From: Nectonema munidae
Lineage: Eukaryota; Nematomorpha; Nectonematoida; Nectonematidae
Direction: 5' to 3'
Length of the DNA: 64,000 bases
NCBI GenBank assembly: GCA_030549495.1
Contig: JAUIRK010000504.1
Span: 186,001-250,000, forward strand
Shown: piece by piece, positions 1 through 10,797 of the stretch
Numbering within the stretch: the first letter of the stretch is position 1
How the letters are laid out: the number at the start of each line of letters is the position of its first letter
Notes under the pieces: generated by a model
Told to the model about the DNA's origin: nothing
The model's database searches: none
Seen by the model: only the letters and a program-made list of their open reading frames with translations
Position numbers and translations under genes: made by a program

Positions 1-61
1 TAGTTAAAAAAAAAAAAAAATTTTTTCACAAAAAATTTTTTTTCTTCACCCCCCCCTTTTT

Positions 62-92
<31 letters not shown>

Positions 93-264
93 TTTTTTTT
101 TTCTAAACTTTTTTTTTTTAGAAAAATTGTTGTTCTCTTTTTCTTTTTTTTTTTTTCTAAAAAATTTTTTTTTTTTTTCGTGATGTTTGTTTTCCGTCCT
201 TGTTTTTTTTTTTTCTTTCCTTTTTGTTGTTTTGTTTTGGCGCTCCCCCTTTTTGTTTTTTAAA

Positions 265-314
<50 letters not shown>
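1..314. repeat. Homopolymer-rich low-complexity start
   Basis: The stretch is nearly all runs of T and A, ending in a T run of about 50 bases at 267-314. The only open frame in it is a poly-phenylalanine artefact of the T run. It may be true low complexity or poorly resolved sequence at a contig or gap edge. Nothing else is visible. Confidence 0.85.
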
Positions 315-317
<3 letters not shown>

Positions 318-392
318 TTCAAAGTCATTGAAAAAAGCAGACGAAGATGAAATTACTTATGTTCCAAAATAGAAACATTGGTCGTAAATGGG
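315..392 (-). mobile_element. TTAA-type MITE, family 1, partial reverse copy
   Basis: The right part matches family 1 (see 10668-10797) in reverse orientation. It carries the AAGCAGACGAAGATG motif, the GTTCC...GGAAC arm region and the terminal ATTGGTCGTAAATGGG followed by TTAA at 393-396. The left part is replaced by the T run, so the copy is about 78 bp instead of 130. Confidence 0.75.
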
Positions 393-396
393 TTAA

Positions 397-874
397 GAAT
401 TAGTTTCACAAATAAAAGAAATAATATTATATATGCACTAACCGACCCGTATTCGTTTCTCGCAAGCCTTATTGATTGTATAACATCAAAAAATTTCAAA
501 AAAGGAACAAAATGTTAAATAAAACCCCGTATAATCAAATGACCCTAAAGTTACATAAAGTTACTAAGTTACATAAGGGCTAGCAAAGAAAAAAAAGGGA
601 AATTTTATTTTGACCATATATTGAACATGGTGAATAGTTTGCAAGATAACCATAATACCTAAAAACAGCTTAAATGATAACATTAAATACAAATTACAAA
701 AATACAAATTCACAAAGATAAATTTCAAGTGTTTTTACAAGAATAACTATTGAGTTTTCTACGAGCTAGGCATTCATTTTAAGAATTATTTCATCTTTAA
801 TCTATTTTTGAATGTTGATATAGTCAAGTTGATATAGTTAAAGATAGGAAGAGAAGAGTTACATACATCATAAC
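397..874. other. Gene-free AT-rich stretch
   Basis: I see no supported gene, exon or named repeat here. Confidence 0.5.
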
Positions 875-1303
875 CAGGGCGAATAAAAGTCAATAAAGTC
901 AAAAGGTCACTTTTTTAAAAAAGAACAAAAAGTCACTGTAAACAAATTTTAAACTAGTTTGAACATTATTTTCTTATGTTTTTTGTTTTTTTAGTTCAAT
1001 AAAGTCAAAAAAAAAATTGTACGCCAATAAAAAGTTTAAAATTTATTTTGTGCAAATATGTTTTTAGAAAACCAAAAATTAAAATATTTTCAATGATTAT
1101 TTCATGTTTAATTAATAATTATTATCATTCATAACTTGAATTTACACATTTATTTCCTCATTTTTAGTCTCTTGGTTTTATTTTTATCAAAAATTTCTTT
1201 TTAATTTTGAGGTTGAATAAAAAGCTGAAATAAAGTAAGGAAATTATGAAAATAAAAATTTCGAATAAAACACCTTTAAAAAATTTCGAAGATACACTGC
1301 TTT
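875..1303 (+). repeat. Dispersed repeat 'cagggcg', copy 1
   Basis: The copy starts CAGGGCGAATAAAAGTC and is alignable by eye over about 400 bp with 35236-35726, and in its first 120 bp with the copy that follows directly at 1304. Landmarks are TTTTAAACTAGTTTGAAC, an ACCAAAAATTAAAATATTTT segment and a terminal TTTCGAAGAT segment. The CAGGG start resembles a hAT-type end, but I see no matching inverted end or target duplication, so the class is unknown. It has no coding capacity. Confidence 0.65.
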
Positions 1304-1645
1304 CAGGGCCCATAAAAGTAAAAAAAACATTAAAAAAAACAAAACACTGTGAAACAATTTTAAACTAGTTTGAACTATTTTTTGGAATTTTCTAGGTTAT
1401 AAAGTTCAAAAAGGAGTTTTTAGTTCAACAAAAATTTAAAAAACTATTTCTAAACAACCAAAAATATTAAATATTATTTTAAACTATAGTTATTTTACTC
1501 AAAATTAATTTTTTTATCATATATGATTTAAGAAAAGAGTCTTTTTAATAGAAAAAAGTTGAAATTTTTTTATAGGTCAAAAGTTTCGTGCAATAAGTCT
1601 AATTTTTTTGATTATAAAGTCAACAAAATATGATTTTTAAAGTCT
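1304..1645 (+). repeat. Dispersed repeat 'cagggcg', diverged copy 2
   Basis: Starts CAGGGCCCATAAAAGTA immediately after copy 1 in the same orientation, and keeps the TTTTAAACTAGTTTGAAC landmark. It is more diverged, and its 3' limit is unclear. A short fragment of the same start (GGGGCGCATAAAAGTA) also occurs near 41327. Confidence 0.5.
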
Positions 1646-1857
1646 ATGATTCATAACATAAGCTCTTTATTAAACTGTAGGAAGAAAGAGAGTTATAAAG
1701 TATTAAGCTTACAGCTATAGGAAAAACTTTGTTTGCTCTTTTTAAAATATCTAAAATATAACTCAATTTAAAACTTAATTTATTAGATTGTTGTTAAGAA
1801 TTCCACCAATATTTGTACCGTTTGTACCATTGGGGTATTTATCGAAAAGTCCCAAAT

Positions 1858-1970
1858 TTGCGCTGGTTTGTATCGAACTATGAGAAGGAATGCTGAATTT
1901 GAACACGAAATGGTCGGAATTCAAAGCCAGATCCTAGACCATCTTACCCACGTGCCATCTATCTTGAACT
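1858..1970 (-). mobile_element. tRNA-derived SINE family A, old reverse copy
   Basis: Read on the minus strand it shows the family A 3' half, including CTCATAGTTCGATACAA and GCGCAA. The 5' half is diverged and the GGTTCGATCCC box is degraded. It is an old relative of the copies at 35563, 39505 and 61011. Confidence 0.5.
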
Positions 1971-2397
1971 TTAATTTTATTTTTTGGTTAATTATATGCT
2001 GATTTGAGATTATGATTGTCTTTTGTATATGGATAGGATAATGATAAACAACCACAATTCAAAATGAGTTAGGATACGTTGCTAACGAGGCTAGTAAATT
2101 GCATTTAAAGCCACACTTATCATTTTTATTAGTATATTTTTTGGATGAAATAAAAGTAAACATATATTCAAGTCAATACAACAGCTATGTATTTTATTTG
2201 GATATAAGCTTCAAACATGGAAATATTTAAGCTTGCATACTTTTAGATAGAGCGATAATAATATATATTTTCTTTAAAATAATTATTTTCATGAACAAGA
2301 GGAAAATAAAATAAATGTAATATATGTATCAACTAATGAAGGTAATCGATGAAAGTTAAGTGATTATTAACAGGTGAATAAGGCTGTCTAATTCACC
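1971..2397. other. Gene-free stretch
   Basis: AT-rich sequence with no supported gene or repeat. Confidence 0.5.
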
Positions 2398-2526
2398 ACC
2401 CGTTAACGCCCATGTCGACTATAGTCGACTTTACAAAAATAAAATCGTCTGCGTTTATCAAAGCTTTTTAATACAAATCATCTGCTTTACATTAGATATC
2501 GTCTGATTATTCTGGTCGTTAACGGG
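2398..2526 (+). mobile_element. TTAA-type MITE, family 2
   Basis: Ends are CACCCGTTAACGCCCA and TGGTCGTTAACGGG, inverted copies of each other, with TTAA at 2527-2530. A perfect 16-bp palindrome (GTCGACTATAGTCGAC, 2414-2429) lies just inside the left end. TCGTCTG-type motifs (one as CATCTG) follow at intervals of about 25-40 bp. It abuts a family 1 copy and shares the TTAA with it. It has no coding capacity and is inferred to be a non-autonomous piggyBac-type element. Confidence 0.7.
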
Positions 2527-2530
2527 TTAA

Positions 2531-2646
2531 CCCATTAAGTACCATAGAAATCAGACGATATCTAAAGAAAAGCAGACGATTATATTCAAAGTCATTGAAA
2601 AAAGCAGACGAAGATGAAATTACTTATGTTCCCAAATGGGAATGGG
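2531..2646 (-). mobile_element. TTAA-type MITE, family 1, reverse copy
   Basis: Flanked by TTAA on both sides (2527-2530, 2647-2650). Ends are CCCATTAAGTACCAT and a matching inverted AATGGG end. It carries three reverse TCGTCTG motifs. At 116 bp it is slightly shorter than the 130-bp copies elsewhere. Confidence 0.75.
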
Positions 2647-2650
2647 TTAA

Positions 2651-3799
2651 CCGAAACATATTTCATCGGTTAATTTAACCGCAAAATCTTTAGCAAATCA
2701 TAATAAATTTTTATAGTTCGGAATAGGAGGAAGAAGAAGTAATACAATGTATTGTGTAATTACATCATATTTTTTTTAAAAAAGCATTTTATAAGACTAT
2801 TTTCATGTTCAGATACTTATCATTTTGCTCCAATAAAATTGCGTTATATTTTTTTCATTTACTTGACAATGATTTTTGTATCTTATGTATATCTATGGAC
2901 TCACAATTGCCCCAAATTAAATGGTTAACGAAAACATTACTATAACTAGTATCAATCTATCCTGTAACTAAGTTTAAGCCATATATTATATTAAGAATTA
3001 TTGATTGATTACAAAACTTAAATGTGAGTTGATTTTGTTAACTTAGATAGTAGATTTTTAATTAACAGTTATGCATGGGCAGTCAGATAAGGAATGTATG
3101 TATTCAGCTATACATGCTGGAAAGTGACTCGAATAAGATGTTTACTTCATATCTAACATTATGCTCAGATTCAAGTTTTTGAATAAGGTGATTAAAGGTT
3201 TAAAAACATGGATGATAAAGATTAAGAAGAGTATTAGTAGATGATTTTGAATCCTGTTAAAGTGAGATGTAAATAAATATAGCAAAGATTAGGTTGACCA
3301 TAAAGTGACGCCTATGCTCAAATCGAGAACAAAGTCATATTTAATTGCTTTGAAAATTTTTATTTGTGGCTGTGCATAATTAAGATGTATTCGAAAGCAC
3401 ACAAGTGCGTATACTGGACTAATAGGTAAGTTTAACACATGAAGATTTGGAGTTGCAATTTGGTCTTTTTTATTATTGATATATCACATCGAAGAGAAGA
3501 TCAATGTTCTATTATGAAACAGATGGAGATTGCGCAGTGTGAAATCGAAATAGAAGTTCTTTTTTGTTGATCAAAATATATTCCAATTAATCTTGTTCGA
3601 TTTTTCGATTTTGTAATGTTTATTTCTGCAATAAAACCTCTTCTCATCATATGTATGATCTACTAAAGAAAGAGGAAAATTTTTGAAACAAAAATGTCAA
3701 GTTTGAGAATTTTTTCCCAAGTTAAAAGCTTTATATCAATTTTCCAAAGATTTAAGTTTTCACTTCATTTCATTAAATTAGTAAAATCATGGTTTGTTA
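2651..3799. other. Gene-free stretch
   Basis: AT-rich, with scattered short open frames below 60 codons. No supported gene or repeat. Confidence 0.5.
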
Positions 3800-3801
3800 T
3801 A

Positions 3802-4252
3802 CAGTAAAGCCTCTCAGATACAACCAAACATCCAACCACATTTACAAAGTCGTATTTGAGAGGAAGACGTTACGAGGGGTTTCAAAAATTATGTTTTTTG
3901 ATAACGTTATAAAACTTGTTTATTTTTTATAAATAATAAACATAATTTGATTAAATATGCATGAAATTAACATGAAAATCAATCCATAAAAAATTTTAAA
4001 AAGTGAAAATTTATTGAAAATATTACTAATTTTAATCAATATTTAAAAAAATCATTAGCATAAGATATAAAATAAAAATAAACATGTATTCGCTATGAAT
4101 AATATATCAACATTTTAAATTGATGTCGTAAGTGAGGGGTTAGACAAGTTATCACGGGTATAATTAATGTAAATATTATTTGTGTGTATAAATAAAGGCG
4201 TATATTTGAGGAAGTTGTATTGTAGAGGGGTCATATTTCATAGGGGTTTCTG
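3802..4252. mobile_element. TA-flanked MITE (Tc1/mariner-pogo type)
   Basis: Starts CAGTAAAGCCTCTCAGATAC after TA at 3800-3801 and ends ATAGGGGTTTCTG before TA at 4253-4254. The ends are imperfect inverted repeats (CAGTAAAGCCTC against CAGAAACCCCTA). Inside each end are GTCGTATTTGAGAGG-like and GAGGGGT-like subrepeats. TA target sites and CAGT ends are typical of Tc1/mariner/pogo elements. No transposase is encoded, so it is non-autonomous. Confidence 0.6.
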
Positions 4253-4254
4253 TA

Positions 4255-4698
4255 TACACGAAAAAAATTTATAATATTGACTTTAAATTTCATTATGCAA
4301 TAGCGAAAATCATTGGGCGCACCATATAAAATGATTATGAGCACCACATTAGGTCCACCAGCTTTATGTTTCACATCCCTTAATTAAATCCTATTTTCAT
4401 CCATTAGGATTAGATCATCTACTGACACTTTTATATTCTATCGACGAATTAAATTTTACACAAGAAGTTTTAGTGGTATATGCCTTTCCTTACTAAACTT
4501 TTCAATTTGTAGTTGTAAATTATTTGTGATTTTTATTGTCAAAAATCTGTCTTTGATATTGGATGAAATTGAGTTGGAATCGCTTATAATTGCAAATTCA
4601 ATGCTCATATCTTGAGAAAAGCTTGATAAATTGTGCATTCTTTAATGGGAAACTTTATGATATCTTTACCATATTATAAGTAGAACTTGGAATATAAT
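4255..4698. other. Gene-free stretch
   Basis: No gene recognised. A 60-codon minus-strand open frame at 4456-4638 has no recognisable motif. Confidence 0.5.
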
Positions 4699-4699
4699 A

Positions 4700-4715
4700 A
4701 TCGACATTTTTCTTT
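4700..4715. repeat. Target-site duplication of the RTE LINE (3' side)
   Basis: The 16-bp ATCGACATTTTTCTTT is repeated exactly at 8127-8142. The two copies bracket the LINE. Confidence 0.85.
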
Positions 4716-4744
4716 CTTCTTCTTCTTCTTCATCATCTTATCCC

Positions 4745-5698
4745 CTAAATGGGGGTCGATGGCTTGATCCTGTTTCTCCATAGGTTTCTGTCCTTCGCAT
4801 CGCTTTCTTTCAATGCAAATTTTTCCATGGACCTTTTCAAATCATCCCTCCATCTCAATCTTGGCCTTCCTCTTTTTCTCTTTCCTTGTACAGGCGCATC
4901 GTACGCTATCTTTATTTTTTCATCGCTTTTTCTTCTTAGCACGTGTCCATACCATTTCATCTTGTTTCTTTCCATTACATCTACAACACTCGTCGTCACT
5001 TTTGTTCTATGCCTCACTTCTTCATTTCTAATCCTATCTTTTCTCGTAACGTTCAGCATCATTCTCAGCATTTTCATTTCCGACACTTCTAGCTTTTTCT
5101 TTTCATTATTTCTCAGACACCAACATTCTGATCCGTAAGTCATGACGGGTCTAACTATTGATGTATATACCTTGGCCTTTAAATTCATGGCTAGCTTTCT
5201 ATCGTTTAGAACAGGCTTAACCTCTTTCCATTTTGCCCAACTGGCATTCAATCTCGACTGAACGTCTTTACAACATCCTCCTTCCATCTCAATAACTGAT
5301 CCTAAATACTTGAACGCTTTAACTTGAATTAACTCAATTCCATGCACGTCTTTTATCCTTATCTCAGTCTTGTCATTTCTACTAACCTTCATCACTTCGG
5401 TTTTGCCTGCATTCAACTTTAGGCCTTTTTCCTCGAGACTTTTTTGCCATATACTTAGTCTTTCCTGTAATTCTTTTTCACTATCTGCGATAATTATTAA
5501 GTCATCGGCAAACAAAAGTTCATTTACTCCTTCTTTTCTTATATTTTTGGAGATTTCATCAATAACAACTGCAAAAAGAAAAGGGCTCAATGCAGAACCT
5601 TGGTGTAACCCTACTTTTATGTCGAATTCCTGTGAGTATCCGTTCATTGTTCTGATGGAAGTTTTAGAGTTTCTATAGGTTTCCTTAACTAGTCTCAC
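4745..5698 (-). pseudogene. RTE LINE reverse transcriptase palm and C-terminus
   Basis: 317 codons continuing the reverse transcriptase. HQGSALSPFLFAVVIDEI is at about residues 32-49. FADD is at 63-66, the catalytic Asp pair at about 5501-5506. GLKLNAGKTEVM and FKYLGSVI follow. The C-terminal region has KWYGHVLRRK and RGRPRLRWRDDL and ends about 30 bp before the GAA-rich tail. The start Met is probably internal; the real frame continues from the upstream piece after a single-base shift. Confidence 0.85.
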
Positions 5699-5705
5699 TA
5701 ACTTT

Positions 5706-7058
5706 TCACTTACACCTTTTTTCTCTTAGACTCCAGTACACAACATCCCTTGGAACCCTATCATACGCTTTCTCTAGGTCTACAAAACCGCAGAATAAAG
5801 GCTGATTTCCTTCAAGTCTCTTTTCCATCACCTGTCTAACTATAAATATAGGATCTACTGTACTCTTTCCTCTCATAAATCCAAACTGGTTATCATTTAT
5901 GTTAACTTGATTTCTTAAACGTTCAGCCAAAATTTTTTCCAGAAGTTTTAATCCGTGTTCTATTAGTTTTATGCCCCGGTAATTTTCGCAGTTTAACACA
6001 TCTTTTTTATTTTTGTAAATTGGAACAATAAGACTTTTAGTCCATTCTTCTGGCATTTTTTCTTCTTTCCAAATCTGTTCCAATAATCTACTCATCATCT
6101 TCCAGCATTCTCTTCCTCCAGCTTTTATCATTTCTACACTTACTTCACTCGATCCTGTTGCTTTATTTATTTTCATTTTATTTATTGCTTCATATAATTC
6201 CTTTTCCTCCAAACCTAGCTCGGGACCTTCAATTTTTGTACCTGCAACGATGCAATTATGCTCGTTTTCAACGTTTAACAGATCTTCAAAATATTCTTTC
6301 CATCTCTCCTCTATTTCTTCTTCTTTAAAAAGAATTTTTCCTTCTTTGTCCCTTATAATGTCGATATTTCCACATTCCTTGATATCTCTTTGCTTAGCCT
6401 TTGCAAGTTTAAAAATTTGCTTATCACCATTCTTACTATCAAGTGCCTCGTACATTTTGTCTGTTTCCCTTGCTTTTGATACCGCAATGATCTTTTTAGC
6501 TTCTTTTTTCTTGAGTCTATACATTTGTTTGTCTTCTTCCAACTTACTTACCTGCCATTTTTTAAAAGCTTGCTTCTTAGCTTTTAATACTTCTCTAATC
6601 TCTTCTTTCCACCACCAAGTTTCTTTTTGTGTTCTTCTACCACCTTTCGTTCTACCAAGCACAATCAAACTTGCTGTCAACAGATTCTTTCTAAGATGAC
6701 TCCACATTTCCTCAATATTATCACCTATTTGTTTTTCTTTCAAACCATTTTCGACTAACTCTTGATATCTACCTTGAACTTTTCTGTCTTCAAGTAGCCA
6801 TGTCCTGAATCGCCCTATCTTTTTTACTTTTCTCCTTTGTTCTTTAGATATAAGCATGTCGATCATGACAATTCTGTGCTGCGATACAATATCAATCCCT
6901 GGGATAACCTTGCAATTTTTGACATATTTTCTTTTCTCCTGTCTGACCATTAAAAGGTCTATTTGACTATTTCTGCCTCCATTACTATACGTTATTAAAT
7001 GATCATCTTTTTTCTTGAAATTAGTGTTGCAGATGGTCAATTCATTTCTCTGTGCCAA
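5706..7058 (-). pseudogene. RTE LINE endonuclease end and reverse transcriptase
   Basis: 450 codons. The start is the end of the endonuclease (AQRNELTICNTNF, THLITYSNG-like, QIDLLMVRQ at residues 2-42). A lysine-rich linker follows, then the reverse transcriptase fingers: SLIVPIYKNKKD, NCENYRGIKL, NQFGFMRGKSTVDPIF and the catalytic FVDLEKAYDRVPRDV near the end (first catalytic Asp). The frame ends at a one-base shift and polymerisation continues in the next open frame (4745-5698). No host function is expected. Confidence 0.85.
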
Positions 7059-7317
7059 GTCTAATACTCTGTTGCCTTCTTTGTTCCTTTTGCCAAAACC
7101 TTGTCCACCATGGACTCCCTCATACCCATCACTATTTTTCCCAATCTGACCATTAAAGTCACCTGCTAAAATTAATGTTTCACCTCTGCGACTTCCGACA
7201 GTAAATTATCAAGTTTATCAACAAAAACATCTTTCTCCTCCCTATTACAACCAATCTGTGGTGCATACACTGACACAACAGTAATAATTTCATTAAAACC
7301 CTTTAATTTCAATAAAA

Positions 7318-7716
7318 TTATCCTGTCATTATCCTTCTCACTTCAATTATCTTTTCATGCCATTTTTTACTCAAAATTACTCCTACACCATTCTTTTTAT
7401 TAGTTGAGCCGGTATAAACAATTTTGAATCCTTGAATAAGCATTTTAGAAGCATTACCCTTCCATTTAGTCTCCTGTACACAGGCTATTTCAATCTTTCG
7501 CTTTATCATCTCCTCTACAATTTCATTCGCTTTTCCTGTCATTGTGCCGACATTCCATGAAGCTAATCTTATTACATTACAAGAAATTTTGTCAGTATGA
7601 TCTACCACACTATTCTTTCTCTCTGGTTTTTTTTCAGTATTCTTTTTGACGTAGGTTACTGGAAGGACCCACGGAGTACTTCGGGCTGTACCCCGCCCTA
7701 TAGAGTTTTGAATCAT
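7318..7716 (-). pseudogene. RTE LINE endonuclease, N-terminal part
   Basis: 132 codons. An N-terminal leader of about 45 residues precedes the endonuclease start: CNVIRLASWNVGTMTGK at about residues 46-62 (first catalytic Asn), then CVQETKWKG at about 79-87 (catalytic Glu) and a GVGVIL segment. The frame stops before the YAPQ and GDFN blocks, which lie in other frames at about 7150-7310, so the endonuclease is disrupted. The upstream leader (7717-8126) contains the GGCGTCAGGAAGGGCATCCGG segment typical of RTE leaders. Confidence 0.8.
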
Positions 7717-8126
7717 TGCAAAGTAAATTGGAGCAAAATTTTTACAAGCCGGATGCCCTTCCTGACGCCAACCAGTGTTTGTATTCAGGACTGGAAACCT
7801 TTAGCCTTTGTACAACCAAGTACTTAACCCACAAGGCAGTGGTAATTTGGAATCAGAGTTATTTTCTCCTAGAACAACTGCTGTCCAAAGCTAACGAGAT
7901 TGGTCCACCCGGAGCTATACGAGGTTAAAGCGCCTGTTACTCGCTTTTGCCTCAAGATCATTTAGTTTTAAACACCCCCGCCGCGTGAAGGCAGATCAGG
8001 AGACTTACTGTTCAGAGGCTGTAAGAGACGCATGTGCCATATGAGGTATTTTATAGGAAAATGAGTGCTCATTTTCATTTTCCACCTCAGCATAAACAGT
8101 CATTAAGGAGTCTCGACATTTTCTTT

Positions 8127-8142
8127 ATCGACATTTTTCTTT
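8127..8142. repeat. Target-site duplication of the RTE LINE (5' side)
   Basis: Exact second copy of ATCGACATTTTTCTTT. Directly to its left, inside the element boundary, is a near-duplicate TCGACATTTTCTTT (8113-8126). This could be a slipped repeat of the target made during integration. Confidence 0.8.
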
Positions 8143-8752
8143 ACTTCAATAATAATTTTCAAGACTTATAAATATTTGTTTTTATTATAATTATCCTTTA
8201 TTAATTTTTTGGGAAATCGAGTTGATTAAGATAATTATTAATTATTTTTAGAGTATTCTATTAAAATATAACGCTTAAATTTTTCTTTAATTTAAATAAT
8301 ATAGGATAATTTTTCGTAAAAGTGAATCAACTATGTCCGATTCAAAATATATACATTGTAAAATGAAAAGTAATATAAATGAATTTTGTCTCTCAATCAA
8401 AGCTTTGATTCCCATTTCAGCTTATTTCATTTTTTGAAGAAAAAAAATAAGGTTTGAATTCCAAAGAATATATTCAATATGCATACATATTTTTCACAAA
8501 TAAAGCAGTGAATGAGAAATTTTACCCAAGTTTTACCCATCCTATATTATAAAAGGGAAAGACAAGCAATACTAACAATGCAAAATGTGCTATAAAAAAT
8601 ATGGATGCACACAGAAATGTTTTATGACCTATTTTCAAGATGGCATACTCTAAAATTCAAATTATTATTTTGCTAATATCTATATATATGTATACTATTT
8701 AAACCTTTATATACCTTTTTAAGTTTGAAATTGGCACATTTAAAATTGGAAG
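8143..8752. other. Gene-free stretch
   Basis: AT-rich, nothing recognised. Confidence 0.5.
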
Positions 8753-8910
8753 GAAGCAAATTCAAATTGGCACTAATTAAGTTCAAATTGGCACTAATCA
8801 AATTTAAATTCACACTAATTAAATTCCAATTGGCACTAATAAAATTCAAATTGGCACTAATCAAGTTCATATAGGCACTAAGAAAATCCAAATTAACACT
8901 AATCAAATTC
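8753..8910 (-). repeat. 21-bp minisatellite encoding a heptad repeat
   Basis: About seven units of 21 bp with core AAATTGGCACTAATCAA are tandemly arranged. Because 21 is a multiple of three, one minus-strand frame stays open for 79 codons (8673-8912) and reads as a degenerate NLISANL heptapeptide repeat. I see no promoter, domain or coding neighbour, so I treat it as a minisatellite, not a gene. Confidence 0.8.
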
Positions 8911-9405
8911 AATTTTTTTTATCAGTTAATTTCTAAAATACTTAAAAAATTATTTTATTTAAATAATATAATGAGTTTTATACATTTATTTTAATCAAAT
9001 TAAGCTACAATAATATTAATTTCACTAAAAATATAGGGAATTTTATTTGATAACATTCTTTCAAAAATCCACATCTTCTTTTGTTACCCAGCCTATATAA
9101 TCTAAAAATCGAAAACATTTGGTCTATCATAAAAATATTGAGAAACTTTTAGCTCAAAATGGGATTTATTATGAAACAAGAAACAAATTCTGACTTTCTA
9201 AAATACGAGTTTGAACTTTGTGAAATAGAAAAAATTGTGTGCAATCAAAATAACTAGGCGCTTACCTATTTCGTTTCTTTCTTTGCTCGAAGCCTACAGG
9301 TCGTTTAGGTATTTCTTAGCAGGGGTGGAAATACGAAATATTCCCTCTCCGCTTCACGCTACTCGCGAAGCTGAACTTAGAAAAAGAGGTTTTGATCATT
9401 TAGAC
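8911..9405. other. Gene-free stretch
   Basis: No supported feature. The 79-codon plus-strand frame at 9235-9474 runs into the MITE at 9406 and has no recognisable domain. Confidence 0.45.
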
Positions 9406-9862
9406 CAGGGTTTCTCACCCATTGGCAAATGGCCACTTTGGGGCGAAAATGGAATTCCGTGGGCAATTTTTTAAAAAATATTCCCAGCATTGATAAACAA
9501 TTATTCTAATATTTTTTCAAAAATATACTTTTAAGAATTCAATAAATTCAGAATTTCAATCAAAATAACAGTTTTTTCTGTAATCATTAATCCCAGGCGA
9601 AAGATCACTTATTGTTCAGAATTGAGGATTTGTTTGAGCTCTAAATAGAAGAATAAGTGATGACTCCTTTTTCTTGTTATATGGAATATGTAAAATAAAA
9701 TTTTTAAGAAGAATTTATTGAATGTATAAATGGAATTGGGATTTAAATTAAAGTTTGAAAAAAGAGTGAAAGATTTTTGACATACTTTTACTTCATAATG
9801 GATGATTTTTAATTTCTAAGATTGTCACTGGGCTTTTTAGACGAAAAGGATGAGAAACCCTG
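9406..9862. mobile_element. hAT-type MITE (CAGGGTTTCTCA ends)
   Basis: Ends CAGGGTTTCTCA and TGAGAAACCCTG are perfect 12-bp inverted repeats of the hAT 'CAGGG' type. The interior has no coding frame. The immediate 8-bp flanks do not match, so the target duplication has decayed or the limits are slightly off. A related end lies near 32550-32575. Confidence 0.7.
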
Positions 9863-10663
9863 TTCCATCATTTCAATATGAGTAGTGTGATGAATAGGAT
9901 AATCTTAATGTTTCAATTTTTTGTACAACTTAAATCTGACTAACAGAATATGTTAAAGAATACAACAAAGAATTTGATTGAAGACACAATAAGTCTACTT
10001 CTCTTCTTTATTTGTATTCGTGTCTTTCAAAACTTGTAACTATAACATTCTGCATTTTACCTGTTTGCAATTTATTTTTTTTACACTTTCATCTGTTTTA
10101 TCAAATTGATTTAAATTTTATTTCATTAGTTTCTACTACAATTTTTTTTAATTAAACTACGATTACGATAGTTTTTCTTTTCAAAATATCTCAAATTTTA
10201 GAAAGCAAACAGAATTGAATGAATTAGAACTGAAGCTAGAAAAATAAATTGTCTTAAGATAAAAAAAGTTAATTTTAAAAAATAATTTAGTTGCATTTAA
10301 TCAGATGAATTTTTTAAGGCATTAATTGCGACTGTCTTTTTTTAAAAAGGAAACAGAAGGAATCTAATTTTTATTTTGATTTCACATAAAAAGAATTTAA
10401 ATTGTCAAAAAGGATAATAACTTCAAAATAAGAAAATAATTTAAACCAAAATTGATTTATTCAAAATTTTTTCGGTTCAATCAATGAATCTTTATCAAGA
10501 AAAATTAAAATGAAATGTGAAAAGTTTAGAAAATTAATTATTCAAAAAGTTCAAAAAAAAAGTTTCAAATATGATTATTTAAAAATAAATATTTTTTTCT
10601 ACCTATATAAATTCATGCGTCGTTACGCAAAAAAAGCAAAATAGTTAAATATTAAAAAATTGT
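9863..10663. other. Gene-free stretch
   Basis: AT-rich, nothing recognised. Confidence 0.5.
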
Positions 10664-10667
10664 TTAA

Positions 10668-10797
10668 CCCATTTAGGACCAATGTTCCTATTTTGGAACA
10701 TAAGTAATTTCATCTTCGTCTGCTTTTTTCAATGACTTTGAATATAAATCGTCTGCGTTTTTTTAGATATCGTCTGCTTTGCTTGGTCTTAAATGGG
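10668..10797 (+). mobile_element. TTAA-type MITE, family 1, intact 130 bp
   Basis: Flanked by TTAA at 10664-10667 and 10798-10801. Ends CCCATTTAGGACCAA and TTGGTCTTAAATGGG are inverted repeats. Just inside the left end is the hairpin TGTTCC-TATTTT-GGAACA. Three TCGTCTGC motifs follow in the same direction. It differs at only a few positions from the copies at 45196 and 50452, pointing to fairly recent spread. It has no coding capacity; TTAA targets and CCC ends are piggyBac traits. Confidence 0.85.

Larger units (their letters stand above)
4716..8126 (-). mobile_element. Near full-length RTE-type LINE
   Basis: A 3.4-kb non-LTR retrotransposon on the minus strand, bracketed by a 16-bp target duplication. 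From its 5' end (8126) it has an untranslated leader, an APE-type endonuclease (ASWNVGTMTGK, CVQETKWKG, VSVYAPQIGC-like), reverse transcriptase (GFMRGKSTVDP, FVDLEKAYDRVP, HQGSALSPFLFA, FADD) and a C-terminal region with KWYGHVLRR and RGRPRLRWRDDL. It ends in a GAA/GAT microsatellite rather than a poly-A tail, as RTE elements do. Two breaks are visible: one in the endonuclease around 7190-7320, and a single-base frameshift near 5720 inside the reverse transcriptase. The copy is therefore defective but young enough to keep long frames. The clade call rests on layout and tail, not on a tree. Confidence 0.88.

Noticed and set aside
187-372. 61-codon frame with a poly-Phe run
   Set aside because: Translation of a T homopolymer; no gene signal.
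4749-6699. Plus-strand frames of 129, 72, 102 and 149 codons
   Set aside because: They are antisense shadows of the minus-strand LINE protein.
9395-9870. ATCATTT on both sides of the 9406 MITE as target duplication
   Set aside because: It lies four bases outside the inverted ends on each side and is 7 bp; hAT duplications are directly adjacent and 8 bp.
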